Assembly (NCBI GenBank): GCA_003524435.1
Contig: DQHP01000156.1
Span: forward strand, 1 to 15,453
Direction of reading: 5' to 3'
Length of the DNA: 15,453 nt
From: Microbacterium sp.
GTDB taxonomy: Bacteria > Actinomycetota > Actinomycetes > Actinomycetales > Microbacteriaceae
The translations under genes were made by a program, and so were the position numbers. The notes beneath the pieces were generated by a model. The model was given only the letters and a program-made list of their open reading frames with translations. It was not told where the DNA came from and ran no database searches. This document shows, piece after piece, positions 14,033 through 15,453 of this stretch; position 1 is the first letter of the stretch; each line of letters begins with the position of its first letter.

Positions 14033-14062
14033 CTCGCGAGCCTATCGCGGGGTGGCGTCCTT
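14022..14062. other. 18-bp near-perfect palindrome over the -10 and start codon at 14032
   Basis: AAGGACGCCACC (14022-14033) pairs with GGTGGCGTCCTT (14051-14062). After one U-G position (14034 and 14050), CGCGA (14035-14039) pairs with TCGCG (14045-14049) around a 5-nt loop. The 18-position stem includes GTG 14032 in one arm; the TAGGCT hexamer spans the loop. No T-tract follows on either strand. It could be a terminator of the HtrA transcript without a U-tract, an operator, or a translational control hairpin. Confidence 0.6.
14033..14044 (-). promoter_or_regulatory. -10-like hexamer of the 14032 gene
   Basis: Minus strand: TAGGCT-CGCGAG-GTG, identical in hexamer and spacing to the one before GTG 10217. 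No Shine-Dalgarno lies between. It sits inside the 14022-14062 palindrome. Confidence 0.5.
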
Positions 14063-14076
14063 ACTCTGATAATTCG

Positions 14077-14109
14077 TGTGATCAACGCGCTCGATTCGAG
14101 CCGATCACA
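14077..14109 (-). terminator. Imperfect hairpin at the HtrA gene end, possible weak terminator
   Basis: TGTGATC (14077-14083) and GATCACA (14103-14109) flank an inner stem GCTCG-ATT-CGAGC (14089-14101). On the minus strand it includes the HtrA stop codon. The inner loop is asymmetric and no U-tract follows, so function as a terminator is uncertain. Confidence 0.3.
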
Positions 14110-15453
14110 GGCTCAGTTCGCCCAGCGTCACTTCGATGTCGTACGACTTGCCGTCGCGGACATAGGTGAGCTTCGCATCGCTTCCTGCGGCCGCTGCACG
14201 TACCTGTGCGGTGAGGTCGCTGGCATTGGAGATTGGAGCCCCGTTGAATTTGGTGACGATGTCACCCTCTTTCAACCCTGCCTTGCCGGCGCCGCCACCG
14301 GCAGTTGATTCGACGATGTACGCACCCGAGACATCTGCGCCTTCTACCGACGCGGCATCGCGCACCGAAGCGCCCAGAAGCCCGTGTGTCGCCGCACCGG
14401 TGTCGATGATCTCCTCAGACACACGCTTGGCAATATTCGACGGGATCGCAAAGCCAACGCCGATTGACCCAGATTCTTCTGATTGGCCCGCAGTCGCGAT
14501 GGCGACGTTGATACCGATGAGCTTGCCTTCGCTGTCGACCAACGCGCCGCCCGAGTTTCCGGGGTTGATTGCGGCATCCGTCTGGATCACGGCAATCGAG
14601 ATGGACTCGGTCGCACCCTGCTGCTGCGTGCCCGGAAGGTCAAACTGGAACGGGCCGCCCTCCTGACCGGAGTCCTCGTCCTGGGCATCCTGTCCGCCAG
14701 AGTCGGGCGCGGCCGACGAGGCGATCTGGATACTGCGGTTCAGGGCACTGACGATTCCGGTCGTGACCGAGTTCGCCAGTCCGAGCGGGGCACCCACGGC
14801 AACCGCCGTAGAGCCGACATTGATATCAGACGAGTCAGCGAAGCTCATCGGCGTCAGGTCTTTGGCGCCTTCCAACTTGAGCACGGCGAGGTCATAGACG
14901 GGGTCAGTTCCCACGATTGTGGCGCTGTAGATTTGGCCGTCGGACGTCGTGACCCGGATCGTGGGCTTTGACTCGGCGCCGCCGAGAGTGGCGACGTGTG
15001 TGTTCGTGAGGATGTAGCCGTTCTTGCTGAGCACCACACCGGAACCGCTTCCAGAATCTTTTTCTCCCGCAACCTGGATGGTGACGACCGAGGGCAGCAC
15101 CTTCGTCGCAATTGCGGTGGTCTCGTTGACGGACCCTGGGTTGTTCACCGTGATGGTGTCGCCGCCGCCAGAAGCGGTGCTGCCGCTGGGCTGATTCCAG
15201 ACGGTGTTTCCGAGGTAACTGGTTCCCAGGCCTGCAGCGCCGCCCACGAGAGATGCCGCGACGATCAGAGCGGCAACCTTGCCTGCGCCGAACGGCTTCT
15301 TCTCTTTCGTCTTTGTTTCGATCGGAGTGATCGGCGCGAAGTCACCGCTGAGCGGCATCGTGGGCTGAGTGCTGTGCTCGGCCGGTGCGCCATGACCGGT
15401 CTGCGAGTCGCCCGGCGCGGGGATGCCGAATGCTGCACCGCCCTGCGGCGATC
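14105..15453 (-). CDS. HtrA/DegP-type membrane-anchored serine protease with PDZ domain, N-terminus outside window
   Basis: The frame is open to the right edge: at least 31 residues lie upstream of the internal Met at 15358, and the true start is outside the window. Numbered from that Met, a low-complexity cytoplasmic region (Gly, Pro, Gln, Thr) precedes one hydrophobic helix (about 27-48), so the protease faces the exterior. The trypsin-like domain has H121 in TNTHVA, D156 in VYDLAVLKL and S269 in NPGNSGGAL, so the triad is intact. A PDZ domain follows (about 325-412; GLKEGDIVTKFNG at 361-373). HtrA proteases degrade or refold misfolded envelope proteins under stress. An Asp/Gln/Gly-rich insertion (about 216-250) sits between protease strands. 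It lies upstream of the 14032 gene on the same strand, with 72 bp of hairpin-rich sequence between. Confidence 0.93.
   Translation of the reverse strand, partial: SPQGGAAFGIPAPGDSQTGHGAPAEHSTQPTMPLSGDFAPITPIETKTKEKKPFGAGKVAALIVAASLVGGAAGLGTSYLGNTVWNQPSGSTASGGGDTITVNNPGSVNETTAIATKVLPSVVTIQVAGEKDSGSGSGVVLSKNGYILTNTHVATLGGAESKPTIRVTTSDGQIYSATIVGTDPVYDLAVLKLEGAKDLTPMSFADSSDINVGSTAVAVGAPLGLANSVTTGIVSALNRSIQIASSAAPDSGGQDAQDEDSGQEGGPFQFDLPGTQQQGATESISIAVIQTDAAINPGNSGGALVDSEGKLIGINVAIATAGQSEESGSIGVGFAIPSNIAKRVSEEIIDTGAATHGLLGASVRDAASVEGADVSGAYIVESTAGGGAGKAGLKEGDIVTKFNGAPISNASDLTAQVRAAAAGSDAKLTYVRDGKSYDIEVTLGELSL

Noticed and set aside
14077..14109. TGTGATC...GATCACA as a CRP/GlxR-type operator
   Set aside because: CRP-family sites have the half-sites about 6 bp apart; here they are 19 bp apart and overlap the HtrA stop codon. 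A hairpin is the simpler reading.

Overview
The window looks like a chromosomal segment from a high-GC Gram-positive bacterium, most likely an actinobacterium of the Microbacteriaceae (Microbacterium-like). The basis is the uniformly GC-rich coding sequence, frequent GTG starts, the gene families present, and start sites that resemble the leaderless genes common in Actinobacteria. The family-level placement is inference. I see no mobile element, tRNA, rRNA or CRISPR array.

Layout, left to right: (1) the N-terminal part of a GT-B glycosyltransferase running off the left edge on the minus strand. (2) A divergent membrane-anchored DUF4012 protein on the plus strand, followed by a hairpin-plus-U-tract terminator. 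(3) A minus-strand block reading birA, PH-domain membrane protein, purK, purE, LytR-CpsA-Psr (LCP) ligase; purE and LCP overlap as GTGA. (4) Two tandem paralogous proteins resembling CDP-glycerol glycerophosphotransferases, each with a very acidic C-terminal tail. (5) A plus-strand ExoA-like GT2 glycosyltransferase, divergent from the paralog pair. (6) Two more CDP-glycerol glycerophosphotransferase-family genes (14032 down to 11346), overlapping as ATGA. (7) An HtrA/DegP-type membrane-anchored PDZ serine protease running off the right edge.

Functionally this is mainly a cell-envelope glycopolymer locus: two glycosyltransferases, four TagB/TagF-like polymerase or primase candidates, an LCP enzyme of the type that attaches glycopolymers to peptidoglycan, and a DUF4012 protein of unknown role. 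Two purine-pathway genes and biotin-protein ligase are embedded in it. No nucleotide-activated polyol synthase and no polymer exporter is present, so the polymer cannot be identified from here.

The most coherent unexpected signal is in the start sites. Nine genes have a -10-like hexamer 6 nt (7 nt for birA) upstream of the start codon, and none has a usable Shine-Dalgarno. The three complete genes without such a hexamer (purK, LCP and the gene starting at 12782) have a normally spaced Shine-Dalgarno. This fits widespread leaderless transcription. Other points worth a second look are an 18-bp palindrome covering one of those starts, degenerate intergenic repeats between the PH gene and purK, and a fourfold near-duplication of the 3' end of birA.
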